From Lunularia cruciata (taxonomy: Eukaryota > Streptophyta > Marchantiopsida > Lunulariales > Lunulariaceae): a stretch of 64,000 nt of DNA. Below the pieces are notes generated by a model. That model saw nothing but the letters and a program-made list of their open reading frames with translations, had not been told where the DNA came from and made no database searches. This document shows, piece after piece, positions 36,180 through 49,600 of the stretch. Within the stretch, counting starts at the first letter, position 1; each line of letters begins with the position of its first letter. The translations under genes and the position numbers were made by a program. Location of the stretch: contig OX419761.1 of assembly GCA_948567375.1 (NCBI GenBank), forward strand, positions 17,212,243-17,276,242. Direction: 5' to 3'.

Positions 36180-36745
36180 CCAAATTGTATCCTCATTCAT
36201 GGGATTTCATGTAGTAGTTTTGTAGTGGGTGAATGGTATCCTCTGAATCCATATCTAATTGGAGCCACTCTACTTTAATGCACTCTAGTGTTGCATCGTT
36301 GCACCAAATGATAGGTTTACCAATCATTGTTGGATTATATCTCTACATGAATTCCCACCCTCTCTCATGCATAGATCCTGAAAGTGGATGCCAAACCCTC
36401 ATAAAGATTTGTACTATAATCTCTAAGATGACTTGAAGTACACTCTTTAGGAAGTAACTTAATAGCACAGAGCATGTCTCATCTAAATCAATCTCAATAA
36501 ATGATCAAAAGATCCCAAAGGAAAGTGTGTAAATCAGCTCTAGTATAAAAAGGAGTAAAGACAAGAGTGAAGATAGCACCATGAGGATGGTTCCTACAAT
36601 AGGGAAGAAATGCACTATCAATGACAAATAGATCTCATAGTGATAGACCTAAGGCATTAAATGGACTATATGGTCTATGGGTGAAATCTCTCCAAGAGTC
36701 ACAATACCCATCATATGCATCAAGCAAGGCCATAAGGCCTGCACC
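36180..36745 (-). pseudogene. Unidentified coding remnant
   Basis: The minus strand gives a long readable stretch with few stops, including GLMALLDAYDGYCDSWRDFT, DLFVIDSAFLPYCRNHPHGA and YTRADLHTFLWDLLI. It looks protein-coding in composition, but I do not recognise the family. It sits between the D1 end and the LTR of B3, so a transposon protein is the likely source. A decayed host gene cannot be excluded. Confidence 0.35.
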
Positions 36746-36754
36746 AATGTGTAT

Positions 36755-36905
36755 TTTAAGATATATTATACATGATGGTCTAAGTAGATAAGACAAAAGA
36801 TTCATCTAAAGAGGACTTTTGCTTTTAGTGCAAAGGTAAAAAATAAACTAAAAACTTCATAGCTAATTTTGGAGACCTAAATAAAAAGAATTAGATCTCA
36901 AAAAT
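36755..36905 (+). repeat. Fragment of B-family LTR (5' side of B3)
   Basis: Matches the first part of the B LTR (TATTATACATGATGGTCTAAG onward) and then joins protease-coding sequence directly, so most of the 5' LTR and all of gag are deleted. Confidence 0.65.
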
Positions 36906-39600
36906 ATCTCATTTTATTGCAATAAGACTGAGAATGAAACTAAAGAAGGATGAAAGTGAAGATATAGAGTTACCTAATGGTCATACAGAGAAAGTTAATT
37001 TATTATCTAAAAAGATACAATTCTTTGTAGAAAAGTATAAGGAAGAAATTGAGTGCTGAGTGATACAATTAGCTCACTATGATATGATCTAGAGTATGTT
37101 GTGGATAGAACATTACAATTCAATGTAGAATGGTAAAGGAAAATAGTGAAAACTAGCCAATTAAAGATATTTGAATATAGGATAAGATCTCATAGGGAAA
37201 AATTACCTTTATAGGTCATCAAGACAACAACTATCTATAAGACAAAAAGTGTTTCTTGGGTCTAATAAGAGAAATCTAGAGTGCACAACTCAATGGAAAA
37301 ATTCCTAAAAATTTGAAAGATGTGAAAGATAAATTTAAGAATACATTTCTTGATTATTTACTCTCAAGATAAACATCAAAAAGGAGAGTAGATCATAAAA
37401 TTGAGATACTTTTTGGGAAGACATTTCCTTGTAAATCCCTATACCCACTATCACCTCATGAGTTGGAGGAGTGCAAGATCCAAATCAAAAGAAAGTTGTA
37501 AAAAGAGTTCATCCAACCTAACATATAACCATATGGAGCTCTTGTCTTGTTTGTGAAGAAGGATGGTATGCTATGGATGTGCATTGACTATAAGGCCCTA
37601 AAGCAATAAATGATGAAGATTAAATATCCATAACCTGACATGGATGACCTATTTGATCAACTCAATAGAGCAAAACACTTCACCAAACTTGATCTACATA
37701 GTAATTATAACCAAATCAAGATTGTAAAGGAAAATGTGCATAAAACTACCTTTTGAATATGGTATGGTCATTTTGAATACCTAGTGATGTCGTTTGGCCT
37801 CACCTATACACCGACCACTCTCATGAGTTTGATGAATGACATATTTTGTCTATACTTGACTAAGTATGTTATCATTTTGTTATGATATCTTAGTCTATAG
37901 TACTACAATGAAAGAACATAATCAACATCTACAAAAAGTCTTCTATGTTTTATAAAGGATTTAGTTGTATGTCAAAATCTCAAAGTGCTACTTTGACACA
38001 TTTGAAGTAGATACTTGGGTCATAGAACAAGTGCAAAAGGTATTCAAATAAAATAGAAGGCATTTAGAATTGGGATGCTCCAAAGGATCAATCAATCTGA
38101 GTTTTTGGGGATTAACTCTGTTGTTGATTTATCAAGGACTCTCCAAGGTTGCACAACCCCTAATTTCATTTCTTGGCAGGGAAAGAAATAGATGTAGAGA
38201 ACTGCACATGAACTTGCATTTCAAGCATTGAAAGATGCATTACTACAGCATGCACCAATCTTGAAATGGTATGATCCCAAAAATCCAATCAAGTTGGCTA
38301 CAAATGTATCAATCATCACAATAAGAGCAATTCTAGAACAAGAATAGGAGGAAAAATGGCATCCAATTGCATATTTCTCTCAAAAACTATTATTGGTGGA
38401 GAAAAAATATCTCACTACTAAATGAGAAGAGTTTGAAATTGTCTTTGCTACCAAGCATTAGAAGAATTATCTTAGCAAGAAGTTATTTGTAGTTGAGATA
38501 GATCACAAACCACTAGTCTACCTAAAGACACAAAAAGATCTATCTCATAGACATATTTGTTGTGTAGAGTGGAGACAATAGTTTAATATGAATATTACAC
38601 ATGTGGAGTGCAAGAAGCAACTTGTGTATGCATTTACATGGAGGTCTACATGGAACATTCTAACAACCTCTAATTAATCATTAGAGGTCAAGATGAACCT
38701 AGATTTCTATCCAAGGATTCTTGATGTTATAAAGATTGACCTGCATATTGTAGGCACTCAATCATCCAAAAGGGTAACTAGTACCCAAGGACTTACCTTC
38801 TTGGATGGCAAATATAGATCCTTGATGCTCTAGACTTACAAACCATTTTCCTTGCTGAATGTCATGATTCTACCGTTGCAATTCATGCTAGGATGGACAA
38901 AACCTTAGATGCAATCAAATGCCATTATTATTTGCCCAAGATGAGGAGAGATATGATGGAGTATGTTTGACATTTCCTACCTTATCTTCAAAATAAAGTC
39001 CCTAATTAAGCTCCCACATGTCTTCTTTGACCCCTTCCTACCCTTACACAACATTGGGAGTAGGTTAGCATGGATCTAGTTTATGAATTGCACAAGACCA
39101 CCTTAGGTTTTGAATTCATTGTAGTCTTTGTGTACCAACTAAGCAAATGATTCATTTGTGTCCTACAACAAATAATATGACTATGCCATAATTGGCTTAT
39201 TTGTACTTGACTATGGTCTTTTCTCAACATAGATTGTCTTGAGTATTCATCATAGGTGCGGCACTCAATTCACTAGTTTGTTTTAGAGAACACTCTTTGG
39301 ATTATTCAAAACCAAACTTACAATGTCTATGGCATACCATCTACAAATTAATGGACAAACAAAGCAAGCCAATCACACTATCAAGGACATAAGGCTTCAC
39401 TCTGGGGGAGCAAGAAAGGTGGGACACACTACTTTCCTTGGTGGAATTTGCCTACAACAATTCAATGAATGCATCTACAAAGATCATACTATTCTTTTCA
39501 TGTATAGAGAACACCCTTTCATAACTTTGAGCTACAAAAGTTGATGCTATCAATGGTTTTGTGTTTAGAATCCAATAAGGTAGGAAGAATTATAAATGGC
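36906..39600 (+). pseudogene. pol of gypsy element B3, heavily decayed
   Basis: Same order as B2. Protease remnant to about 37140; reverse transcriptase about 37400-38050 (MCIDYKAL, FTKLDLHSNYNQI, FEYLVMSFGLTYTPTT, the catalytic DD lost); RNase H about 38200-38560 (HAPILKWYDPKNPIKLA, HPIAYFSQKLLL, DHKPLVYLKTQ); integrase about 38800-39540 with YHLQINGQTKQANHTIKDI. The chromodomain is missing. It has far more stops than B2, so it is an older insertion. It again has Lys for the catalytic Glu of the integrase. The stop in REI*SAQLNGK falls at the same codon as one in B2 (REV*SVKLNGQ). Confidence 0.7.
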
Positions 39601-39649
39601 AAGGTCGGTGGGGAGAATTAAAAATTTGGTGGGAAGTATCTTTAAAGAT

Positions 39650-40080
39650 GTTATACATGATGGTCTAAGTAGATCAAGATAAAGGAGAAACCAAAAGAGG
39701 ACTTCCATTAATAGGGTAGAGGCCAAAAACACATCAAAAACTTCAAAGCTAATTTTGGAGGTCTAAACAAAAGAATTAGGCCTCAGAAAATAAAATTTTA
39801 ATTCCCTTGGGAGATAAAAATGTTTTCTCTTTCCTTCTCCTTAGTTTGTCTCATCAAGATTTTTCCAATGATGTCTTCCATGCAATTCTGAGCTTCCTAC
39901 CAAAAAGATTCCAAAAAGATTCCAAAAAGATTCCAAAAAGTCAAACTTGTTTGACCAACCAAATGGAACTAGGGTTGATATGTCAACAATCCATGTATCT
40001 AATCTAAGGGTATAGCTTGATTAGAGTGTATCCTCTTTTTTATATAATAAAGATAAATTGCTTCTTTGGTGCATCAATAT
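39650..40080 (+). repeat. 3' LTR of B3 (partial)
   Basis: Matches the B LTR from GATGTTATACATGATGG to a TATA-like TATATAATAAAG (about 40040) and slightly beyond; its first ~90 bp and its end are not recognisable. An 11-bp unit AAAAAGATTCC is repeated about three and a half times at 39902-39940, where B2 has fewer copies. Confidence 0.7.
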
Positions 40081-40159
40081 TTTTGGGAATTCCAACCATG
40101 TGTGCTTTTGTCTTCGGACTGTTATAAAAGCAAAGTCTGTTATGAGGAAATACCAACTC

Positions 40160-40400
40160 AAAATAAGAGATAAAGTTAAGTATGCATTGATGTGTATGCT
40201 TGCATCATTACTTGAGTCAAGTGTGTGCTTGCGTGTATGCTCAAGTATGCTTGTTAGAAATATTGAGAATTGATGTGCGGTCTAAATTCAAGGTTTAGGA
40301 TGGTGTGCATTAGTATGCACTCATGATTTAGGGTTAAGCCAATATGCGCTTGTGTGTGTGTTGGGAATTTGGGGTTTAAGTAGGCATGCATTCGTGTGTA
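40160..40400. repeat. Second GTGTGCA-rich degenerate repeat block
   Basis: TGTGTATGCTTGCA, GTGTGCATTAGTATGCACTC and related motifs, similar to the block at 35530-35890. Confidence 0.5.
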
Positions 40401-40487
40401 CTGCATAGAGTGTAGATTTCTCAAAAGTTTAACAAGTTCTGGGAAAACAAATCCAAAACACTTGCAAGAAAATTGGAAAGAAAAAAG

Positions 40488-40539
40488 AAAACCAGAGGTA
40501 AGTGATTGTCTCTTGAGACAATCACTTGCCTCTGGTTTT
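40488..40539. repeat. 25-bp-arm hairpin with 2-base loop
   Basis: AAACCAGAGGTAAGTGATTG continuing to GTCTC, then TT, then the reverse complement with one T/C difference that would form a G-U pair in RNA. It is a cruciform-like inverted repeat in otherwise unassigned DNA. Confidence 0.9.
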
Positions 40540-41128
40540 GGGTATTCCATTCTGATACAAATCTTCAAACACCCCCTCACATCAAGATCCAGTTCCCAAA
40601 TTCCCTCAACCAAATTTTTGATATAGGTTTGTCAATCCAACACCTAAACTTCATGCTTTTCTGCCCGTATATATCGGTTTCCAGGACGATTCAGTTCTGG
40701 ACAAATTTCCCTTTTATGAGCTGAGTACATGTAAATTTGTTACGGGTGTTACTTTTCTGCCCATAGATATCAGTCATTCTTATTGGCATTCATTCCTCCC
40801 CCCATTGTTCTCTTTTCCCCTCTTCTTTCCTCTATTTCGTTTCTCATCTCTTTTACATTCGGATAGTCATTCTACGCACATTTGGTGGGCTTCACACTTC
40901 GAGCTTCGATGCATGGAGGTTTGTTCGATTGTCAACTTTCAAAACTCGCTTTGTTTACTCTATCCAACTTAAGCCATGCTTTACTTAAAACTCTCTTTAA
41001 ATCGTTCTCCATATCGTTTGCTTTTCATGCACGCTTTGAACCCTAAGGATGTAATTTCGTCTGTCATGGAATTGTAGGGGGACCAAGCTTTCCTGTTTCA
41101 GTATGGAAAAGGAAAATTGTGAGGTTGT

Positions 41129-41450
41129 ACAAGATTAGTTCCTTATGGCGTTTAGATTGCAGCAGGAAACACTTGAGATTGATTTTAATCTTCTTAGTAT
41201 TTGAATAGACTTACTTATGAGAATGAATGATTTAAGTAGGACGATTCTGGAAATCACGACAACAATATTGAATTTTTATATAAACTCCTTACGGCATTTA
41301 GATTACAGCAGTCATCACTTGTGCTTGAGTTTAGACTTCTTAGTCTTCGTATTGTTTTTCCTTTTAACTTGATTCACTTACGAGAATCAACGATTTAAGT
41401 AGTCCTATTTTGGGTATCACCACATTAACGCATCTTAGCATAAACTTCTT
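41129..41450. repeat. Imperfect tandem duplication, unit about 160 bp
   Basis: Two diverged head-to-tail copies share CCTTATGGCGTTTAGATTGCAGCAG / CCTTACGGCATTTAGATTACAGCAG and later ACTTATGAGAATGAATGATTTAAG / ACTTACGAGAATCAACGATTTAAG. No coding signal. Confidence 0.7.
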
Positions 41451-41475
41451 GTTGAACATCTCCTTGAGGGTTTTT

Positions 41476-41682
41476 GAAGAATTTACCTTTTAACTAATAA
41501 ATTATGGACAAGGTAAAAAAAGGAAGCGGTAGTGATAGGATTAAAATAAATGGATCAAAATTAAAACATTCCTTGATATAATTAAGGAATGTTTTAATTT
41601 TGATCCATTTATTTTAATCCTATCACTACCGCTTCATTTTTTTACCTTGTCCATAATTTATTAGTCAAAAGGTAAATTCTTC
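41476..41682. repeat. Long inverted repeat: about 99-bp arms, 9-base loop
   Basis: The left arm runs 41476-41574, the loop GATATAATT is 41575-41583, and the right arm 41584-41682 is its reverse complement with only about three mismatches near the outer part. The inner 45 bp pair perfectly. The motif CATTCCTTGATATAATTAA at the loop recurs just outside the right arm (about 41686-41704). It could be a fold-back element or a source of hairpin small RNA. Confidence 0.9.
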
Positions 41683-41704
41683 AATTCATTCCTTGATATA
41701 ATTA

Positions 41705-44220
41705 ATAAATTTCGAATCAATTTATTAGCTGTAAATGCCATAATTTTCCAGAATTTTTATAACCCAAAAGGAATAAGTAAAAGATGAGGATCCCATTTGG
41801 TTTAAACTTTCATCACTTTATTTTTGCATGGAAGTAATAATTGTCATTAACAAGCAAATAAACTAAGAAACAATAGGAGATTGGAATCAAGAACAAGAGA
41901 TTTGAGAGTTAAAATTATAGGAGACTGGAATTAAACTATAGAATTTCAGAATAATAAGTCCTTTTAAATTTCAAACATATAAAATACTAGTATTCAAAAA
42001 AATTGGAGAACCAACATATTAGTTTGACAATAAGAAGAGCTCAAACAAAGTCACAAGAGAAAGTTATTCATGGACAAGAAATTAATGTTGAAAATCAAAC
42101 CATTTTATGGATCAACATTGAAGAGAAGAAATTCAGAAGTTGGAGGTTGGGTGAGAGCTAATAAAAACTCAAAGATGAGAAATTTAAGGAATAAATAGAA
42201 ATATAAATATACAGAAATAATAAAACCATGAATGGCATATGAGATCTAATGGCATATGCATGTATGGTATATATATCCAAGATAGATATAAAAACAACTT
42301 AGTAAAAAGAAAAGAAAATATTCTAAGTTATTAAAAACTATGCAATTTTCATTAGCTTCCACTTACCATTAAAAACATATGGTAGTAGTGGTAGAAACTT
42401 GATCTACATTTGAGGTGAGTAAAATATTGAATAAGAATATAACATATTTTGGTATATTTTTATACCAAAAATTTGGTATATAAATATATTGTATATCCTA
42501 TACCTGGTACAATATTTCAGTATGATATAATTATGAGTATTAGAAAAATACCTAAATGAATTATGAATTATTAGCATCAACCTAAGTTTGCACATGTAAA
42601 GATGGCTTATAAATTTTGAAGAAATATTTACGGATTTAAAGTACTAGGTTTGACTTCAGTATAGAAAAGACTCTTAATAGTAAACTCCAAGCTAGTGTGG
42701 CCAAAATCAAACTCCAAAATATACCATGGACATAAGCTTATATTTTATCTCCTTAAATTATTGAACTTACGCCTCTACAAATCTGATACGCGTCCTCCAC
42801 ATTACCAAATTGGTTTTCCTAATTTCAATACTCCTTATTATCCTTCACTTACCGAGTTAAGTTGCAATTATTTCTTTATAGTTTATATCTTGCCACTTAC
42901 TTTATCCTCATTCTAGTGTTTACTTCCTTATGATCATTCTTTTCTCATTTCGTGCAGAATCCTCATCCTTAACAAATGTATAATCAATATCAATATCAAG
43001 ACAACAAACATCGTTTCATTTATGTTTTGGTATAAATTCCATATTTAGTTTTAAGGTCTCAATGCCTGTAGAATCCCTGTCCAAAGGCATTGGGACCCCA
43101 AACTTAGTTTAATCTTAATTACTTTACTTTATAGGGATTATCAATGGATTTGGTCTCCTTATCCGCGGAAGTCATAAGGTAATCTTAAAGTAATTCTTTG
43201 ACCTCTCACATACTCCAAATTAACAATTTAAGTTTCAAAACTAAGTCTAAACTAACCCTACACTTTTTATTTTCTGTATTTGAATCTAACATGTAGTTGC
43301 AGCTTTCTAATTTATAGTGGCACATTTCGAGCTATTGGAACAGGTGTCCAATTGACCTTTGAATATATGTTTTCACATGTTCACTACATTGTTTCCTGAA
43401 AAGCAAAGCACATGATTTTTTTGTTATTTTTAAATATACATGTTTATCATCCAAAGTGTAAACAATCCAATACCGGATTTCAACTCAGTCTTTATGGTTC
43501 CATAAGCATACATAAAACATTTGCAAGTGGTTTCTAAAATCATTGTATGAACCGCATCAAGAAGTGTCACATAATTTTCAATGGGTTAATCTGAAATTAT
43601 AGAATTGTCTATTTATTTTAATTATTACACTCATATTCGGGAGTTAGAACAAAAAATTTTATGGACCATTCATATCTGAATGCAAATGCATACTCTGCGT
43701 ATCTATTTTTATTGAAGTGTTTGATGTACTCCCATTCATTTTTTGGGCGACTATTCATTGAAATGAGAGTTAAAACCCCGTATCTCATTAAAACTTTACG
43801 GGGAGTTTGTGAGAGTGTGGAGACTGGAGAGAAGAGGGAGAGATGTGAGAGGAAAGCTATACATTTCTGAGTGCTCTTTAACATATAGCACTTGAGTGAA
43901 TAGTAGATTCTGTTCATTGGTTCTATTGGTACCTAGACTGATGACTATGGAGAATTGAGTAGAAACTTTTTCGTGTTTAGAGTGATTATTACACATTGAA
44001 GTGATGGTGCGGGAGTTCTCAATTTCAGTCTAGGTATTCATGTTATAGCTACATGAGAATTAGTTTGAAATTTTAGAAATGGAAATTGAAAATTACAAGA
44101 GTTTGTAGTTTTTAGGGTTTGGAGAGATAATATTAACTCATGTGAATTGGGATATGAGGGGTTGTGGTTTTGTAGGTGTAGGAACTGATGAGGAGGAACA
44201 TCATGTTTTATTATCATTAT
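41705..44220. other. AT-rich, no recognised gene
   Basis: No protein family recognised. A weaker hairpin lies at 43055-43097 (GGTCTCAATGCCT pairing with AGGCATTGGGACC). A GA-rich stretch is at 43800-43860. Confidence 0.4.
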
Positions 44221-44224
44221 TCTT

Positions 44225-46641
44225 GTGTTAGCCATGGCTACACTTTCCTATGTGGAGCCGCCTAGAGTGGCTTGGGACACACCATGCCCGGTGTGTCATC
44301 AACACTTTATCTTGCAAGAGGTATATACCCATCTGGGAAGGATGCACAAGGACTATGATTGGACCACTTGGGATGCTCACGTGGCAAACAATCATATCAA
44401 TAGTAGTGACACTCAAGGATTATGCATGCTTCCTCTATCCCTTCGTTGATCATTCCGAGGATACCGATTGAGTCATGGGAGTGGTTAGCTTCTCAGGTGG
44501 GTTGTATTTTGGAGTTATTTGAGACTAGTTTTCCATGTCCATGTCTATTCCTTAGGCTACTCTATACACCCCATGATGAGGCTAGATAAGCTTTTTGCCT
44601 GCCACTTGATTGTTTGGCAAGTGATCTCTTAGACAAGTTAGCATGGTTCCTATTCCTCTTACTCCTTTGATGGTGTCTTTGTTATGCTAGAGGAGGACAT
44701 GCGGGATATAGAGACATGGTTGTTAGATTTTGTCAATTCCAAGCGGAGGATTAGGCATCTCTACATGAGAAGTTTGCTAGGGCTGCACGTTTTAGGAGAC
44801 AAGTTTTTCCACATGATACCATAGAATCCACTTGATTATGGCAGTGTAGGACATTGGGTCAAGCGGGAGAGTTTAGTAGAGCAACACAAGGACATATCCT
44901 TTGTATATGGCTAGTCTTATTAATGAGATTATCTTTTTCCTATAATCACTACATCCTATGGCAAGAGAGGAATTACCACTAGAGGTTTTAGATTATTAGT
45001 CTGAGCAACCTTTATGTCTTGATAGGTTGCTTTTTGCACAAGCATTGTATACTAATCCTTGCCTTTCTTTAGAAGGCTTGTCAAGGATGGTATATGAGCA
45101 TCTTAGAGATTGCTTTCAAGTAGATGATCCTTCTAATGGTTTTATCAATTTGTTTCAAGTGGTTGAGCAATAATAAGAGGAGACATTCTTATGTCTATTA
45201 GCCAAGTGTTAGGTGCTAGTCAACTTCTTGTGATGGAGAAGGACACAAGAGGCATTAGACCAATTGATATTGGAAAGATCTTTTTGCATTTGGTCAACTG
45301 CACCATTTCATTTGGGATCATTTTTACTTCCGACAACACCTTGGTCCACATTAGTTTGGAGTAACTACACCTAGAGGATGTGAGGCTATATCTTTAGGCA
45401 TTAGGGCACCCCTAGATATCCATATAGAGTGGGTCATCCTCCAAGTGGATGTTGAGAACACTTTTAATAGCATCTCATAAGCATCCATCTTTAGAGAGCT
45501 TAAGGAGGCTGGTGGATCCTTGGCAAGTCTTATTCCTTTTGTGTAGTCTTTTTATGGCTCTCTTGCTTCTCTTCATGGTTGTTCACATGAGGGAATCATT
45601 GTCTTGGAGTCAATTATTGGTACACATTAGAAAGATCCTTTAGGGAGGATCCTTATTTTCCATGGCTCACTTTAGAGTTCTCTTATCTACTACTTTGGCC
45701 ATGTTAGATTGTGTATTTCCCTCCTTGGCAGATGATACATACATTGTGGGCCTTGTAGATCATATTAGGTAGGCCTTTTGACCACTTGACTATTGAGCTT
45801 CATCTAGTAGTCTTGAGAGTCAAGGTGTCAAAGTATAGGGCATGGTCTCCTTTAGGTATCCCTCCCCACCTTGAGCTTCTAAAGGGGTGTATCACATCTA
45901 TAGATAGACTACGTGTTCTTGGAGCGCTAGTAGGATCTAAGGATTTTATCAGACACCCATTGCCCTTGTAGAGGATATTCTCCATGTAGATGACCTTCCT
46001 TTACTAGGAAATCTAAAGGTGACATTTGGTATACTATTCTCTAGTATTACTTGTCAACTAACATACCTCCTCCACATAGTTCCCTCCTCCTTGACCTTCC
46101 TATCATGTCTACGAGCCTTTGATAGGAGGATTGTGGGAGTATTTGGTGACATTATTGGACCAAGGACATTTGAGTGTATGATAGAGAATTTGGCATGTAG
46201 ACAAAATCTCTACCAATCTCATGTAGAGGAATTGGTTTGCTATCTATAGAGGAGATACCACCTACATTTTTGGGTAATTGTGCTCTCTTGTTACCCCTAC
46301 TTTCTTCTCATTTTATGGTTGTTGATAGGCTGGTTTTGAAGAATTATGTGATAGATGTGGAGGAAGGATCCTTTTCTCCCTAAATGTTACTATGGAAAAC
46401 AAGAGATAGTTTATCTCCATGGGTATACAAGGACTTTCTGTCTTTTGCTTCATTATTTTCAAATTGGACTAGAAGTTTATAGCCTTCCTTGATGGAGCAA
46501 CAATTTCAACATACACTACATTCTCTCTTAATTGACTTGTCCATTCCTTAGGCTACTAGAGCACATCTTTGCTCTTGCTCTGGCAAGGATGCAAGCTCTT
46601 TGATCCTAGCTTGACCATGCATTAGGGAATTTTGACTCTAT
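44225..46641 (+). pseudogene. R2-like non-LTR retrotransposon F1: zinc finger and reverse transcriptase
   Basis: N-terminal and central part of a single-ORF non-LTR element. It opens near 44234 with MATLSYVEPP and a C2H2 finger, CPVCHQHF(x8)HLGRMH, the kind used by R2-type elements for DNA binding. After a long decayed stretch come RT motifs: DTRGIRPIDIG (about 45245), VDVENTFNS (motif A, GTGGAT at 45445), PSLADDTYIVG (motif C, Asp-Asp codons 45731-45736) and LHLELLKGC..IDRLRVLGALVGS. Thumb-like RPFDRRIVGVFGDIIGPRTF follows (about 46110-46180). It ends at LDHALGNFDSI, where D3 is inserted. About a dozen stops and several frame changes. The C-terminal endonuclease resumes at 49662. Confidence 0.75.
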
Positions 46642-49600
46642 TGTGCATATAAACATTGCTACACAACATACATTATTGTCAACATCATACACTATAGAAG
46701 CACAACTCACACATAAATCATACATGAACTCTAAACTACCACAATAATAAGTTATTCACTAACTCAAATCAACTCAAATCAAATCAGTACTTGATCTTTC
46801 ACTCAACAATCTACCAACAACTAGACACTAATTACAATCATGCCACACCCACTCTAGCTAAGAGACTCTAGGTGATGTTCACCGGCTTTCTGTCCACCAT
46901 AGCCAAGAACTTGAGGGCTCAACATCAAAGAAGTGAGCTCTTTGGAGCTACACTTCCAGCGTATACCTTTGATTTTGACCTAGATCTCCAATCCTAATGG
47001 TCCCATTGATGGCATATCCAACGGTGCAAATGGTGCAAATGACGGTGGACCTTACCATGTAGTCAATACCTCAAACACAAAATCTGACTGTCAACAAGTA
47101 GTTTATGAGTAACTGTCAAAATAACTCTAACTACCAACACTACTACTCTAGCATTTGAGCAATCTAGGTCAATGCTACAAAGGGCATGATAGCTATCATG
47201 TGTATATATATTGCTACACAACATACATTACTATCAATATCATTCACTATAAAAGCACAACTCACACATAAGTCACACATGAACTCAAAGTGCCACACAA
47301 TCGCTCCCCTAGTTGGCGGTTAGGTCCCTCTAACTCCAAATAGCAATCTACTCCAAATATATAGTATACACTATGGTGGGCAAAGATCAAGAGGCCAGGT
47401 GCTATTGAGTCTTATTATTAGTCACCTATTTGCAATCTATACCATATAAAAAGTGAACTAGCTATAAGTCAAGTACATTTAGGACATAACCATTGTCTCA
47501 AACAAACCACCATGAGGGGAGGAGTCAAATATACCATATACCATCCTCTTGATCAGCTATCACACACTAACATAGTAGCAGTTCCATAAGAAGAGCCGTA
47601 TAACATACACCTTAAGCTTGCATGTACAAAGTGCAAAGCTTGGGTCCATAGTCCCATCAATATTTGGGATGTGATATGATGCACAATAGCGCACATGATC
47701 CTTCTAAAAAACACCATCATGTCCTTCCAACACAAGGATGCCAAATGTAATACTCCAAGGGCAAGAGAACTCTCCAAGAGAGATACAAGAGAGAAAACAC
47801 AAGTTTCACACTCAATCCTCCAATGCCCCAAAGGAGCACCTTCTCTTTATTATATAGCAAAGAGGATCCACTCAAAGGAAGCTCCACCCTTGGATCAGAT
47901 ACATGGAATTGGTGACCTTTCAATGAGCTCCATCGTTGGATTAGTTGTTTGGATGGGTGACATGTTAGTCCTTGTCCTATCTAGTTGGACTGAAGGTAAG
48001 CTTTAGAGAATCTTCCTATAGGGAGCTCAGAATCGCATGGGTGAGGTACCATTAGAAAGCTCTTGATGAGACAAATCATAGGAGGAGAAGACAAGTCTTT
48101 GGCTAGAACAGGGAGGAATTGTTCCATTTTTGAGGCCTAATTCATCCGTTTAGGCCTCCAAAATTGGCTCTAAGTTTTAAGTTATTTTTGACTTTTGACC
48201 TATTAGTAGAAGTACTCTTTTGGTGACACCTTTGTCTAATCTACCTAGCCTAGTGTACACAACATCTTTCTAGATTTTACCAAGCCAATTTCAGCTCTAT
48301 ATAATATGTCTAGTTGCTTGTATTACACTAGAAGGCAAAACCTCATGCACTCTCAAGTTAGTGTAGCCCGTGGTAACATTAAGTGTCATCAATGTTGTCT
48401 ATTGTAGATATACATAGTCACTTGGATGAAATCAAGAAATCAAGGGTCTATAACCTCCTCCTTGAATGGTATCATAGCATAAGGTATCCTTATGCTAAGC
48501 AATTGCCAAGTTCTTGAAAGCCATCAATATCACTCTTCAAAAGATCTCTACCCGTTGAGAACATGCGCTCGTCCATACATCTGGATTATCCAAGTCCAAA
48601 ACTACAATATCATCTCAACAAATGGCCGTAGGTAATTTTGGATCTTGTCCATAGAGTACAAATTAAGGAGAGAAGGATGCTAAGGAGGCTTTCCAGCTAA
48701 ACCAATAGCCCATGGCCAACCAAGGTAATTGGAGATCCTAATCTCCCAAGTGGCCTCTCTACAAACTATCTAGACAAACTTTCTCTAGCCAAAATTTGAT
48801 GTAAATCCTCCCCAAGATCCTCAAAGTTGAGTTAGATAAAGCAAAGGCTGCTAACAAGGCCGCTCATACTTGATGTAAAATCTAACATAAAATCTGACAT
48901 AAATCCCTAGAATTTTTTGACCACCAAATCCTTTGTTAAATCTCTACTCGAGCCAAATCAAAAGGATGGAGATCTTCAAATCTCTAATTTGTGGAAATGA
49001 ATTCCCAACTCCACATTCAATTTTACCCTTTGAGCTCAATTTGCACCGAATTGGTCCTACTTTCACCTCTTGAGCTCAAAACAAAAACACCTACTTGACT
49101 TTATTCTTAAGGGAGTTTGGCCGATGCGCCACACAAAATCACTCTAAGGGAAATCTGAATCTAGATCTAGGTACTAACAATCAACCAAGCTTGGAGATAC
49201 CAACAATACCTTCGGTTCTTGCACCCAATTTCCCCTTGACTCTCACTTCTTTGATGTAATCAATTATTCATCAACTCAAATCAGATCAATACTTGATCTT
49301 TCACTCAACAATTTGCCGACAAATAGGCATTGATTACAACCTAACCATACCCACTCTAGCTAAAAGACTTTAGATGATGCTTGTTAACTTTTTGTCCACC
49401 ATAGCTAAGAACTCAAAGGATCAACATCAAAGAAGTGACCTCTTTGGGGCTGCACTTCCAAGTTATACCTCTGATTTTGACATGGATCTCCAACCCTGAT
49501 GGTGCAAGCAACGGTGGGCCTTACCATGTAGTCAATACTGCCAACACAAAATCTGACCATCAACAAGTAGTCTATGAGTAATTGCCAAAATACCTCTAAC

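Noticed and set aside
39899..39940. CRISPR-like short repeats
   Set aside because: Direct 11-bp tandem units with no spacers inside a plant LTR; simply a minisatellite.
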